Positions 17,699-24,367 of a DNA stretch of 64,000 bases are shown piece after piece (positions within the stretch are counted from its first letter, which is position 1; the number at the start of each line of letters is the position of its first letter). This DNA comes from Pseudomonas fluorescens (GTDB lineage: Bacteria > Pseudomonadota > Gammaproteobacteria > Pseudomonadales > Pseudomonadaceae). The notes below the pieces were generated by a model. The model saw nothing but the letters and a program-made list of their open reading frames with translations. It had not been told where the DNA came from and ran no database searches. The stretch lies in NCBI RefSeq assembly GCF_900636825.1, contig NZ_LR134318.1:5069501-5133500 (forward strand), in the 5' to 3' direction. The position numbers and the translations under genes are program-made.

Positions 17699-17829
17699 GG
17701 TATTTCTCCGATAATCCTGCTCACCCAGCTCTTTATAAGAAGAGGTATTGGCTGGCATGGCTGCATAAGGCTGGAAGGCCCGTTGCAATTGCGTAAGGCA
17801 GGTGCTGCCCAGGAAGTTCAGGGTGCGCG

Positions 17830-17858
17830 ATTGTACGCAAGCCGCCGCAGGCTTGCAA
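17830..17858 (-). promoter_or_regulatory. Sigma-70 promoter of rplU-rpmA
   Basis: On the minus strand: -35 TTGCAA (17858-17853), 17-nt spacer, -10 TACAAT (17835-17830). Confidence 0.65.
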
Positions 17859-17876
17859 GTAGCCGTCCATCGCGCC

Positions 17877-17905
17877 TTGACAGGTCTGGATGGGGGTCCT
17901 AGCAT
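17877..17905 (+). promoter_or_regulatory. Sigma-70 promoter of ispB
   Basis: -35 TTGACA (17877-17882), 17-nt spacer, -10 TAGCAT (17900-17905), back to back with the rplU promoter. Confidence 0.65.
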
Positions 17906-17937
17906 GCCGCGCAACCCTTCTGGAGCGACTCTCGCTG

Positions 17938-18906
17938 ATGCAACCCCAAGCTTTCTACCGCGCGGTGGCGGACGATTTTAGCGCCGTCGACGGCATCATC
18001 AAGAAGCAGCTGACTTCCCGAGTACCGCTGGTATCGAAAATCGGCGATTACATCACCTCGGCCGGCGGCAAGCGTCTGCGTCCTTTATTAGTGTTGCTGT
18101 GTGGCAAGGCCCTGGGTCGCGAAGGCGACGACATGCGCCTGCTGGCCGCCACCATCGAATTCCTGCACACCGCGACCCTGCTGCATGACGACGTTGTCGA
18201 CATGTCCGGCATGCGCCGTGGCCGCTCGACCGCCAACGCCATGTGGGGCAACGCTCCAAGCGTGCTGGTCGGCGATTTCCTGTACTCGCGCTCGTTCGAA
18301 ATGATGGTCGAACTGGGCTCGATGCCGGTAATGAAGATCCTGTCCCAGGCCACGCGCATCATTGCCGAAGGCGAAGTGCTGCAATTGTCCAAGGTGCGCG
18401 ACGCCAGCACCACCGAAGAAACCTACATGGAAGTCATCCGCGGCAAGACCGCGATGCTCTTCGAGGCCTCGACCCACAGCGCCGCCGCGCTGGCCGGCGC
18501 CACCGCCGAGCAGAGCGAAGCCCTGCGCATGTTTGGTGATCACTTGGGCGTGGCGTTCCAACTGGTCGACGATCTGCTCGATTACAAGGGCGACGCTGAA
18601 ACGCTGGGCAAGAACGTCGGTGACGATCTGGCCGAAGGCAAACCGACTCTGCCGCTGATCTACACCATGCGCGAAGGCACGCCTGAGCAGGCGGCACTGG
18701 TGCGCCAGGCGATCCAGAAAGGCGGGATCGAAGACCTGGAAAGCATCCGCATTGCAGTGGAAGCTTCCGGTTCGCTGGAGTACACCGCGCAACTGGCCCG
18801 GGATTACGTGGCTCGTGCAATCAAGTGCCTCGAAGCACTGCCGGCCAGCGAATATCGCGATGCGCTGGTTGAATTGAGTGAGTTTGCGGTCGCCCGCACG
18901 CATTGA
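17938..18906 (+). CDS. ispB: Octaprenyl/nonaprenyl diphosphate synthase
   Basis: 322 residues from ATG 17938. Two aspartate-rich prenyltransferase motifs are intact: DDVVD in TLLHDDVVDMSGMRRG near residue 85 and DDLLD in FQLVDDLLDYKGD near residue 210. It builds the long isoprenoid side chain of ubiquinone; chain length is not readable with certainty (C45 in pseudomonads). It is divergent from rplU. Confidence 0.95.
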   Translation: MQPQAFYRAVADDFSAVDGIIKKQLTSRVPLVSKIGDYITSAGGKRLRPLLVLLCGKALGREGDDMRLLAATIEFLHTATLLHDDVVDMSGMRRGRSTANAMWGNAPSVLVGDFLYSRSFEMMVELGSMPVMKILSQATRIIAEGEVLQLSKVRDASTTEETYMEVIRGKTAMLFEASTHSAAALAGATAEQSEALRMFGDHLGVAFQLVDDLLDYKGDAETLGKNVGDDLAEGKPTLPLIYTMREGTPEQAALVRQAIQKGGIEDLESIRIAVEASGSLEYTAQLARDYVARAIKCLEALPASEYRDALVELSEFAVARTH

Positions 18907-18924
18907 TATCGCTGTAGCGAGATC

Positions 18925-18969
18925 AAAAGATCGTCCGAACGCGGCCCGAACCTTCGGCAGCTCCTACAG
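18925..18969. repeat. Extended REP variant, single copy
   Basis: The usual GATCG...GGCAGCTCCTACA unit carries the inserted block TCCGAACGCGGCCCGAA. The same block recurs at 60783. Confidence 0.75.
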
Positions 18970-19067
18970 GGGTTGTCGGGGCTGTGATTTTTGCTTTTGA
19001 CTGCCTGAAAAGTTAAAACCCTATACAATGTGCGCCCTTTTGCCCTCCTGATACCCAAGGAACCTTA

Positions 19068-19409
19068 GTGAGCACGTTGCCACCCTGCCCGAAATGCAAT
19101 TCCGAATATACCTATGAAGACGGCACTCAACTGGTGTGCCCGGAGTGCGCCCACGAGTGGTCTGCCAGTGGCGAAGCCGAAGCAGCCTCCGATGACACCG
19201 TGAAGAAAGATTCGGTCGGCAATGTCCTGCAGGACGGCGACACCATCACCGTGATCAAGGACTTGAAGGTCAAGGGCACTTCGCTGGTGGTCAAGGTCGG
19301 CACCAAGGTCAAGAATATCCGTCTGTGCGACGGCGACCACGACATCGACTGCAAGATCGACGGTATCGGCCCGATGAAACTGAAGTCCGAGTTCGTCAGA
19401 AAAGTCTGA
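19068..19409 (+). CDS. Zinc-ribbon protein of the PhnA/YjdM family
   Basis: 113 residues from a GTG start with AAGGAA upstream. The N-terminal zinc ribbon has four cysteines (CPKC at 8-11 and CPEC at 24-27); the C-terminal PhnA domain contains GDTITVIKDLKVKG. The protein is named after the E. coli phn locus, but no phosphonate genes are near and no catalytic role is established for this family. It follows ispB on the same strand but is separated by a REP copy and has a likely own promoter (TATACAAT near 19022). Confidence 0.85.
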   Translation: MSTLPPCPKCNSEYTYEDGTQLVCPECAHEWSASGEAEAASDDTVKKDSVGNVLQDGDTITVIKDLKVKGTSLVVKVGTKVKNIRLCDGDHDIDCKIDGIGPMKLKSEFVRKV

Positions 19410-19491
19410 ATCTGCTGTAATCCATCCCGCGCCCGCCGTGGGATGGAGCTTCACCCTCCGCGCTCCACCTCAATGAATCCTTGGTTTGCCC

Positions 19492-19517
19492 CTTCGCGAG
19501 CAGGCTCGCTCCCACAG
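19492..19517. repeat. Single REP unit, CGCGAGCAGGCTCGC family
   Basis: One inverted unit (CTTCGCGAGCAGGCTCGCTC) without a partner. Confidence 0.8.
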
Positions 19518-19554
19518 AAAAAATCACTATCCGCCAATAGGCTCTTGCTATTTC

Positions 19555-19573
19555 GATAATAAGAATTATTCTC
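19555..19573 (+). promoter_or_regulatory. Probable Fur box
   Basis: GATAATAAGAATTATTCTC matches 15 of 19 positions of the classical Fur consensus GATAATGATAATCATTATC. It lies 28 nt before the start codon at 19602 and overlaps the likely promoter spacer. Confidence 0.7.
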
Positions 19574-19601
19574 ATTGAAACCTTTCAAGGAGATGAGACC
19601 C

Positions 19602-19859
19602 ATGACTTATTTGATCGACGCCTGGCTGGACCGCCCCCACCCATACCTCAGAATCCTCCATCGGGAAACCGGTGAAGTCTGCGCGGTGCTTGAAGAAGAG
19701 GCTCTGCACGAATTGCAGGACCAAGGCGATCTGGACGTCAGCAGTCTGAACTCCAGCGAGCCGTTGGTGCTCAAGGAGCTGGTGCGCAATCTGTTCCTGT
19801 TCTGCTATGCCCGGGCGTTGCGCCCGACCAATGAGCTGCACAACAAGATCGAAATATGA
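19602..19859 (+). CDS. Small conserved protein, probably iron-regulated
   Basis: 85 residues from ATG 19602, chosen for the ribosome site CAAGGAGATGAG; an in-frame ATG 27 nt earlier overlaps that site. The protein is acidic, has no signal peptide or membrane helix, and resembles the Pseudomonas PA4570 type that follows ispB in P. aeruginosa. The motif LDRPHPYLRILHRETGEVCA is notable. Its function is unknown. The Fur box directly upstream suggests induction under iron limitation. Confidence 0.8.
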   Translation: MTYLIDAWLDRPHPYLRILHRETGEVCAVLEEEALHELQDQGDLDVSSLNSSEPLVLKELVRNLFLFCYARALRPTNELHNKIEI

Positions 19860-19874
19860 GCGGTAATACAAAAC

Positions 19875-19966
19875 CTGTGGAAGCGAGCCTGCTCGCGAAA
19901 GCGGTCGATCAGCCAACAAACCAGTCGACTGAAAGGACGCCTTCGCGAGCAGGCTCGCTCCCACAG
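19875..19966. repeat. REP doublet (REPIN), GAGCCTGCTCGCGA family
   Basis: Inverted REP pair between two convergent genes. Confidence 0.9.
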
Positions 19967-19996
19967 GATTAGCCCGCCGCGAAGGCAGGCCCGGAA

Positions 19997-20614
19997 TTAC
20001 AGAACGTCCAGCAGCTCGACGTCGAATACCAGAACGCTGTGCGGCGGGATGCTGCCAACGCCTTGAGCGCCGTAAGCCAGTTCGCTCGGCACGTACAGGC
20101 GCCATTTGCTGCCGGCATTCATCAATTGCAGGGCTTCGGTCCAGCCAGCGATCACGCCGCCAACCGGGAATTCGGCCGGCTGGCCGCGCTCGTAGGAGCT
20201 GTCGAATACGGTGCCGTCGATCAGAGTGCCGTGGTAGTGGGTACGTACCTGGTCTTCACGGGTCGGCTTGGCGCCGTCGCCCTGAGTCAGCACTTCGAAT
20301 TGCAGGCCGGAGGCCAGGGTGGTGATGCCGTCACGCTTGGCGTTTTCCGCGAGGAAGGCCAGGCCTTCGCCAGCAGCCGCTTCAGCTTTGGCAGCCGCTT
20401 CGGCTTGCATGATTTCGCGGATCACCTTGAAGCTGGCGGACATTTCTTCCTGGCCAACACGGCTTTCCTTACCGGCGAAAGCGTCAGTCAGACCGGCCAG
20501 GATCGCGTCCAGGCTGACACCCGGTGGCGGGTTGTCGCGCAGCTGGTCGCCGAGTTGACGGCCGATACCGTAGCTGACGCGGGTTTCGTCGGTGGACAGA
20601 TTTACTTCGGACAT
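19997..20614 (-). CDS. fklB: FKBP-type peptidyl-prolyl isomerase, FklB type
   Basis: 205 residues from ATG 20614. The N-terminal helical dimerisation domain (VSYGIGRQLGDQLRDN...DAFAG) is followed by a C-terminal FKBP domain with VRTHYHGTLIDGTVFDSSYERGQPAEF and IPPHSVLVFDVELL. There is no signal peptide, which favours the cytoplasmic FklB form over the periplasmic FkpA form. Role: prolyl isomerisation and chaperone activity. Confidence 0.93.
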   Translation of the reverse strand: MSEVNLSTDETRVSYGIGRQLGDQLRDNPPPGVSLDAILAGLTDAFAGKESRVGQEEMSASFKVIREIMQAEAAAKAEAAAGEGLAFLAENAKRDGITTLASGLQFEVLTQGDGAKPTREDQVRTHYHGTLIDGTVFDSSYERGQPAEFPVGGVIAGWTEALQLMNAGSKWRLYVPSELAYGAQGVGSIPPHSVLVFDVELLDVL

Positions 20615-20734
20615 GACACTGCTCCGCTGTGCGGACGGCCACAAGACTTGCCGTGCGTACACAGCGCGTCCCGGCGCGCCCGGAACCAAAAGGGCGAGCA
20701 GACTAGCACAGATACCCGAAGCTTGGGGTCGCGG

Positions 20735-21040
20735 CTAGAGGGCTGAACGCCACGCCAGCGGCACTTTCAGGCTTTCATTGATGCCACCGCCCAAGCCACA
20801 CATTTCGTCGTGCACCGAGGTGTGGACCAGATTGAACGGCAGCACCGGAAAGGCGTGCAACATATCTCGCGCATGCTCGACGGAGCGAAGCGTCAGGGTT
20901 TTTCCCAGCGGATCATGGAGCGGATGAGCCGCCCCGTGCATGCGCGCCTCGAGCAGATAAATCCCGCCTTCCATGGAGATCAGATTCAGCTCGTCGACCT
21001 TGCCGGCGATGGCAAACGCGTTCAACTCTTGCAGATTCAT
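20735..21040 (-). CDS. Small conserved protein (PA4573-like, possibly DUF6482)
   Basis: 101 residues. Begins MNLQELNAFAIAGKVDELNL; the end has HTSVHDEMCGLGG. It has no signal or membrane segment. It sits between fklB and yqhA, as the unknown PA4573 does in P. aeruginosa. The DUF assignment is a guess; function unknown. Confidence 0.7.
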   Translation of the reverse strand: MNLQELNAFAIAGKVDELNLISMEGGIYLLEARMHGAAHPLHDPLGKTLTLRSVEHARDMLHAFPVLPFNLVHTSVHDEMCGLGGGINESLKVPLAWRSAL

Positions 21041-21114
21041 GGAAGCACCTCACACCATGGAGAATCGCACCGTTAAGGGATAGGCCGATGCGCTTCAAAG
21101 TACAAGCCACAAAC

Positions 21115-21153
21115 AAAACCGCCCGTCTGTTTTGCAACAGACGGGCGGTTTTT
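21115..21153. terminator. Strong terminator, probably bidirectional
   Basis: Stem AACCGCCCGTCTGTT/AACAGACGGGCGGTT with loop TTGC and A/T runs on both sides; it ends the yqhA transcript. Confidence 0.85.
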
Positions 21154-21171
21154 GCCATCCTGATCAGTCGA

Positions 21172-21660
21172 TCAGTGCTTGGTGACCTTATCCAGGTAAC
21201 CCATGGCAAACGCCGAGACCACAAAGGTCATGTGAATGATCACGTACCACATCAGATGCTCGGGATCGACATTCTTGGCGTCCATGAAGATACGCAGCAA
21301 GTGGATCGACGAAATCGCCACGATCGAGGCGGCGACTTTCATCTTCAGCGACGAGGAGTCCATGGTGCCCAGCCAGCTGAGCTTCTCTTTGCCCTCATCG
21401 ATGTCCAGTTGCGAAACGAAATTCTCGTAACCGGAAATCATCACCATCACCAACAGACCGCCGACCAGCGCCATGTCGATCAGCGACAGCAGCACCAGAA
21501 TCAAATCCGATTCAGCCATCGCAAACACGTTGGGCAGGATATGGATGATTTCCTGGAAGAACTTCAATGCCAGCGCCAGGAGACCGAGGGACAAGCCGAT
21601 ATAGATCGGCGCCAGCAGCCAGCGGGTGGCGTACATTGCATTTTCGATAAAGCGTTCCAT
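21172..21660 (-). CDS. yqhA: YqhA family inner-membrane protein (UPF0114)
   Basis: 162 residues with four predicted membrane helices (around residues 15-35, 53-77, 108-126 and 135-155). The N-terminus MERFIENAMYATRWLLAPIY is typical for the TIGR00645/UPF0114 family, whose function is not known. Single gene, with a strong terminator 19 nt after its stop. Confidence 0.88.
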   Translation of the reverse strand: MERFIENAMYATRWLLAPIYIGLSLGLLALALKFFQEIIHILPNVFAMAESDLILVLLSLIDMALVGGLLVMVMISGYENFVSQLDIDEGKEKLSWLGTMDSSSLKMKVAASIVAISSIHLLRIFMDAKNVDPEHLMWYVIIHMTFVVSAFAMGYLDKVTKH

Positions 21661-21820
21661 TGAATCTCACACAAGGGGCTGGAAATGGCGGCGAGTATAA
21701 CAGCCCGCCATGACCGCCAGAAACCGCCGGAAAATCCGCAACCTGCGTGTGTGTGACAAAGTTTTTCTGCTAGTGTCCAAGCCATTGACAGCCCCGTGAC
21801 AGTGGACAGGACGCGTGAAA

Positions 21821-23650
21821 ATGGATGTGCGATTACCGTTGACGACCGCCGCAATCTGCTTCGCCCTGCTCATCGGCGGTTGCTCGCCCGGCGACGAAAA
21901 GCGCGTCGCCAACCTCGACGAAAAAACCGCCACCTTCGAGCAGTCACTGGACGCGGTCAGCGACCCGAAACTCAAGGATGCGATCACCGAACTCGGCGGT
22001 TCGCTGCTGTTGCTGGAACGCGCCCGACTCAAGCTCGACGAGATTGCGCCGCAGACCGAATACGGCGAAGACGCCCTCGCCGTGCTCAAGCATTACCCCG
22101 CTCCGCAGGCGCTGGTCGATACTTTTATCAATGGCCTGTTCGTGCTGCACAAGGACGCCAGCTCCGATTACCTCACCGATTTGCAGCCGGTGTTTCCGTT
22201 CAACCTGAATATTCCCGGCGGCTTCCTGTTTCCCCACGGCATCGAATGGCATTCGGTGACGCTGAGCAACAAACGCGTCATCGCCTGGCAACCGGAGTGG
22301 TCGGAAACCGATCCTGGCATTCAGCTCAGCCCGTCCAGCTCCAACGTGACCAACCCTGACGACCTGACCGTGACCTACCCGTTCATCGATGGTTTGAACG
22401 TCGACAAGAAAAGCCTGCCGCAACCGGTCAGCCTGCAAGGCCAGATCGAAGTCATCGCGCCACGTCGCCTGTACAGCTTCGATCTGACGCAGAAAGACGT
22501 CGGCCAGACTCACACCAACGATAACCTCAGCGTCAAATTGCTCAGGCTGGAGAAGAACTACGCCGAGGTCGAAGTCAGCAACAGCCTGCCGCTGGCTGCA
22601 GAAGTGGCCGAAACGCGCATCAACCCGCTGATCGTTCAGGCTCGCGATGCCAGCGGCCAGTACCTGGTGCGCGCCGGTTCGATCAACGAAAGCCCGGAAC
22701 AGGTCGCGTTTTATCAGCAGCAACTGGCGCAGTTACAGAAGCAGCAAAGCTGGAGCGACACGCTGGAGAAACAACTCAGCGACGATCAGCAAACATTCGA
22801 GAAAGAGCATCCGCGCCGCTACAACAAGGTCTACTTTCATGGCCCGATCGACACGCTGGAAGTCAGTGTGCTCGATTTCTCCCAGGCGACGGTGACGCGC
22901 AAGACCCTCGATCTGCCGGTTCGCACGTTCAATCAGCACACCACCGCAAAAGCCGTGCAGCCGTTGGACTTGCCGGTAGTGGTTTACGACGATCTGGCCG
23001 CCAACTGGCTAAAAGGCGCGAGCCTGACGGAGGAACAACTGAAGGCTGGCGTCCGCGTCCATCAATCAGTGGAAGAACCCAGCGCGGCACGCATCGAGTT
23101 TTCCCATCGCCGCACTTTCAACGACGAATTGCTGGGCGACGAGCTCAATCCCGGTGTCAGTCCCGTGACGTTCTTCACGGAAAAGCGCGGCGGCAAACTC
23201 GACGAACCGATTGAATTGCCACCCGAGGCGTATCAAGTCGACCCGCTGCGCGCGACGATTACTTACGATCTGAACCTGTTCCCGGAAACCCCGGCGATCG
23301 CCGTGGGCTCGATGCCGTTGTTTCTGGCGACTGTGGCCAAGCAAGCCTATGACGCCAAGTCCTTGCCCAAAGGCCTGGAAATCAAGGACAACACGCTGGT
23401 GGTGGACCTCAAAGCGTTCCCGGCCAACGAGTGGCGCTTCTTCGTCAAGGACGACAGTGGCAACTACCTCAAGCAGATTCTCTCGGTCAGTCATGATGCC
23501 GGCGCAGAAGGCCCGGCGCTGTTCGGCGTGCATTACTTTTACGGGCGACCGACCCGCGTGGAGACGTATCAGCGGACCGAGGTTGGCACTGTGCAATATG
23601 GCTTTGAGGTCAAGCTCGACAAGGCGCCGGTGGATGATGTTTCGCCTTGA
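21821..23650 (+). CDS. Unassigned large lipoprotein
   Basis: 609 residues from ATG 21821; a GTG six bases earlier (21815) is an alternative. AGGA lies 9 nt before the ATG. The signal sequence ends in the lipobox LIGGC, so the mature protein should be a lipid-anchored envelope protein; the residues after Cys (SPGDEK) do not show Asp at +2, favouring the outer membrane. A helical stretch rich in Gln and Glu (about residues 300-340) may form a coiled coil; the C-terminal half looks beta-rich. I do not recognise a domain. It is divergent from yqhA and its codon usage looks native. Confidence 0.75.
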   Translation: MDVRLPLTTAAICFALLIGGCSPGDEKRVANLDEKTATFEQSLDAVSDPKLKDAITELGGSLLLLERARLKLDEIAPQTEYGEDALAVLKHYPAPQALVDTFINGLFVLHKDASSDYLTDLQPVFPFNLNIPGGFLFPHGIEWHSVTLSNKRVIAWQPEWSETDPGIQLSPSSSNVTNPDDLTVTYPFIDGLNVDKKSLPQPVSLQGQIEVIAPRRLYSFDLTQKDVGQTHTNDNLSVKLLRLEKNYAEVEVSNSLPLAAEVAETRINPLIVQARDASGQYLVRAGSINESPEQVAFYQQQLAQLQKQQSWSDTLEKQLSDDQQTFEKEHPRRYNKVYFHGPIDTLEVSVLDFSQATVTRKTLDLPVRTFNQHTTAKAVQPLDLPVVVYDDLAANWLKGASLTEEQLKAGVRVHQSVEEPSAARIEFSHRRTFNDELLGDELNPGVSPVTFFTEKRGGKLDEPIELPPEAYQVDPLRATITYDLNLFPETPAIAVGSMPLFLATVAKQAYDAKSLPKGLEIKDNTLVVDLKAFPANEWRFFVKDDSGNYLKQILSVSHDAGAEGPALFGVHYFYGRPTRVETYQRTEVGTVQYGFEVKLDKAPVDDVSP

Positions 23651-23656
23651 GAGACA

Positions 23657-23684
23657 AGATCGCAGCCTGCGGCAGCTCCTACAG
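23657..23684. repeat. Single REP unit, GATCGCAGCCTGCGGCAGC family
   Basis: One unit directly after the lipoprotein gene. Confidence 0.8.
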
Positions 23685-23740
23685 GGACTTGCGTCAGTTT
23701 GCCGGCGGCCTTTAGCCGGGCGCGGCATTTCCGGGATGCG

Positions 23741-24058
23741 TCAGTTCAGGCTGCGGCTGCGACCGCCGTTGATCTGGCGCAGTTGGGCTTGCAGGTGCAG
23801 GCTCCAGATCTGTGGATCATCGGCCAATTCGTAGCCATGCAAGGTCAGGCTCTCGACGATGGTATCGAGAATTGACTCAGCCGCCACCGGTCCGTGGAAC
23901 GGGCCCTGGGCTTTGATCGCGGAAGGTTGTTCGCCAGCCATACCGGCGGCGAAGAGCAATGTCCACATGCCGTTATCGCCGGCGAGCGGCTTCACAGCGC
24001 ATTCGATTCGGGTAACGAGACCCAGGCATTGACGGGTAAGGCAGAGGTTGCGCGACAT
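23741..24058 (-). CDS. Small conserved protein of unknown function
   Basis: 105 residues starting MSRNLCLTRQCLGLVTRIEC, with no signal peptide. The position next to the Lon-like protease gene matches the unknown PA4575 of P. aeruginosa. The middle GPFHGPVAAESILDTIVESL may be a helical segment. It lies downstream of the protease gene on the same strand, but a REP doublet separates them. No function can be given. Confidence 0.65.
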   Translation of the reverse strand: MSRNLCLTRQCLGLVTRIECAVKPLAGDNGMWTLLFAAGMAGEQPSAIKAQGPFHGPVAAESILDTIVESLTLHGYELADDPQIWSLHLQAQLRQINGGRSRSLN

Positions 24059-24367
24059 GGCGGCGACCCTCGGTAAAGCCGGTATTCAGCCCCCACGGGA
24101 GGACTGGCTCGATCCAGTGATACTGTCGATATCCTTGACCTGAGAATAGAAGAAAAGTGTCCCGCGCAAAGCCAAATGGAACCAGAAGGCGCCGAATGGT
24201 CATTGTGTGAATATTGGCGCCAGACTTGTGGCGAATTTTCGCGGTCACACGAAACAAACGTGGGAGCGAGCCTGCTCGCGAATGCGGGGTCTCAGGCAAC
24301 TTGTTCGTCGTCTGATACGCTGCTTTCGCGAGCAGGCTCGCTCCCATAGTTTCAACCGCGTTGAGGC
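24059..24367. other. Intergenic region, 309 nt
   Basis: It holds a REP doublet (24260-24349) next to the protease gene end. The rest, 24059-24259, probably includes the promoter of the small gene at 24058; I see no clear sigma-70 site. Confidence 0.5.
24260..24349. repeat. REP doublet (REPIN), GAGCCTGCTCGCGA family
   Basis: Inverted REP pair after the Lon-like protease gene. Confidence 0.9.
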
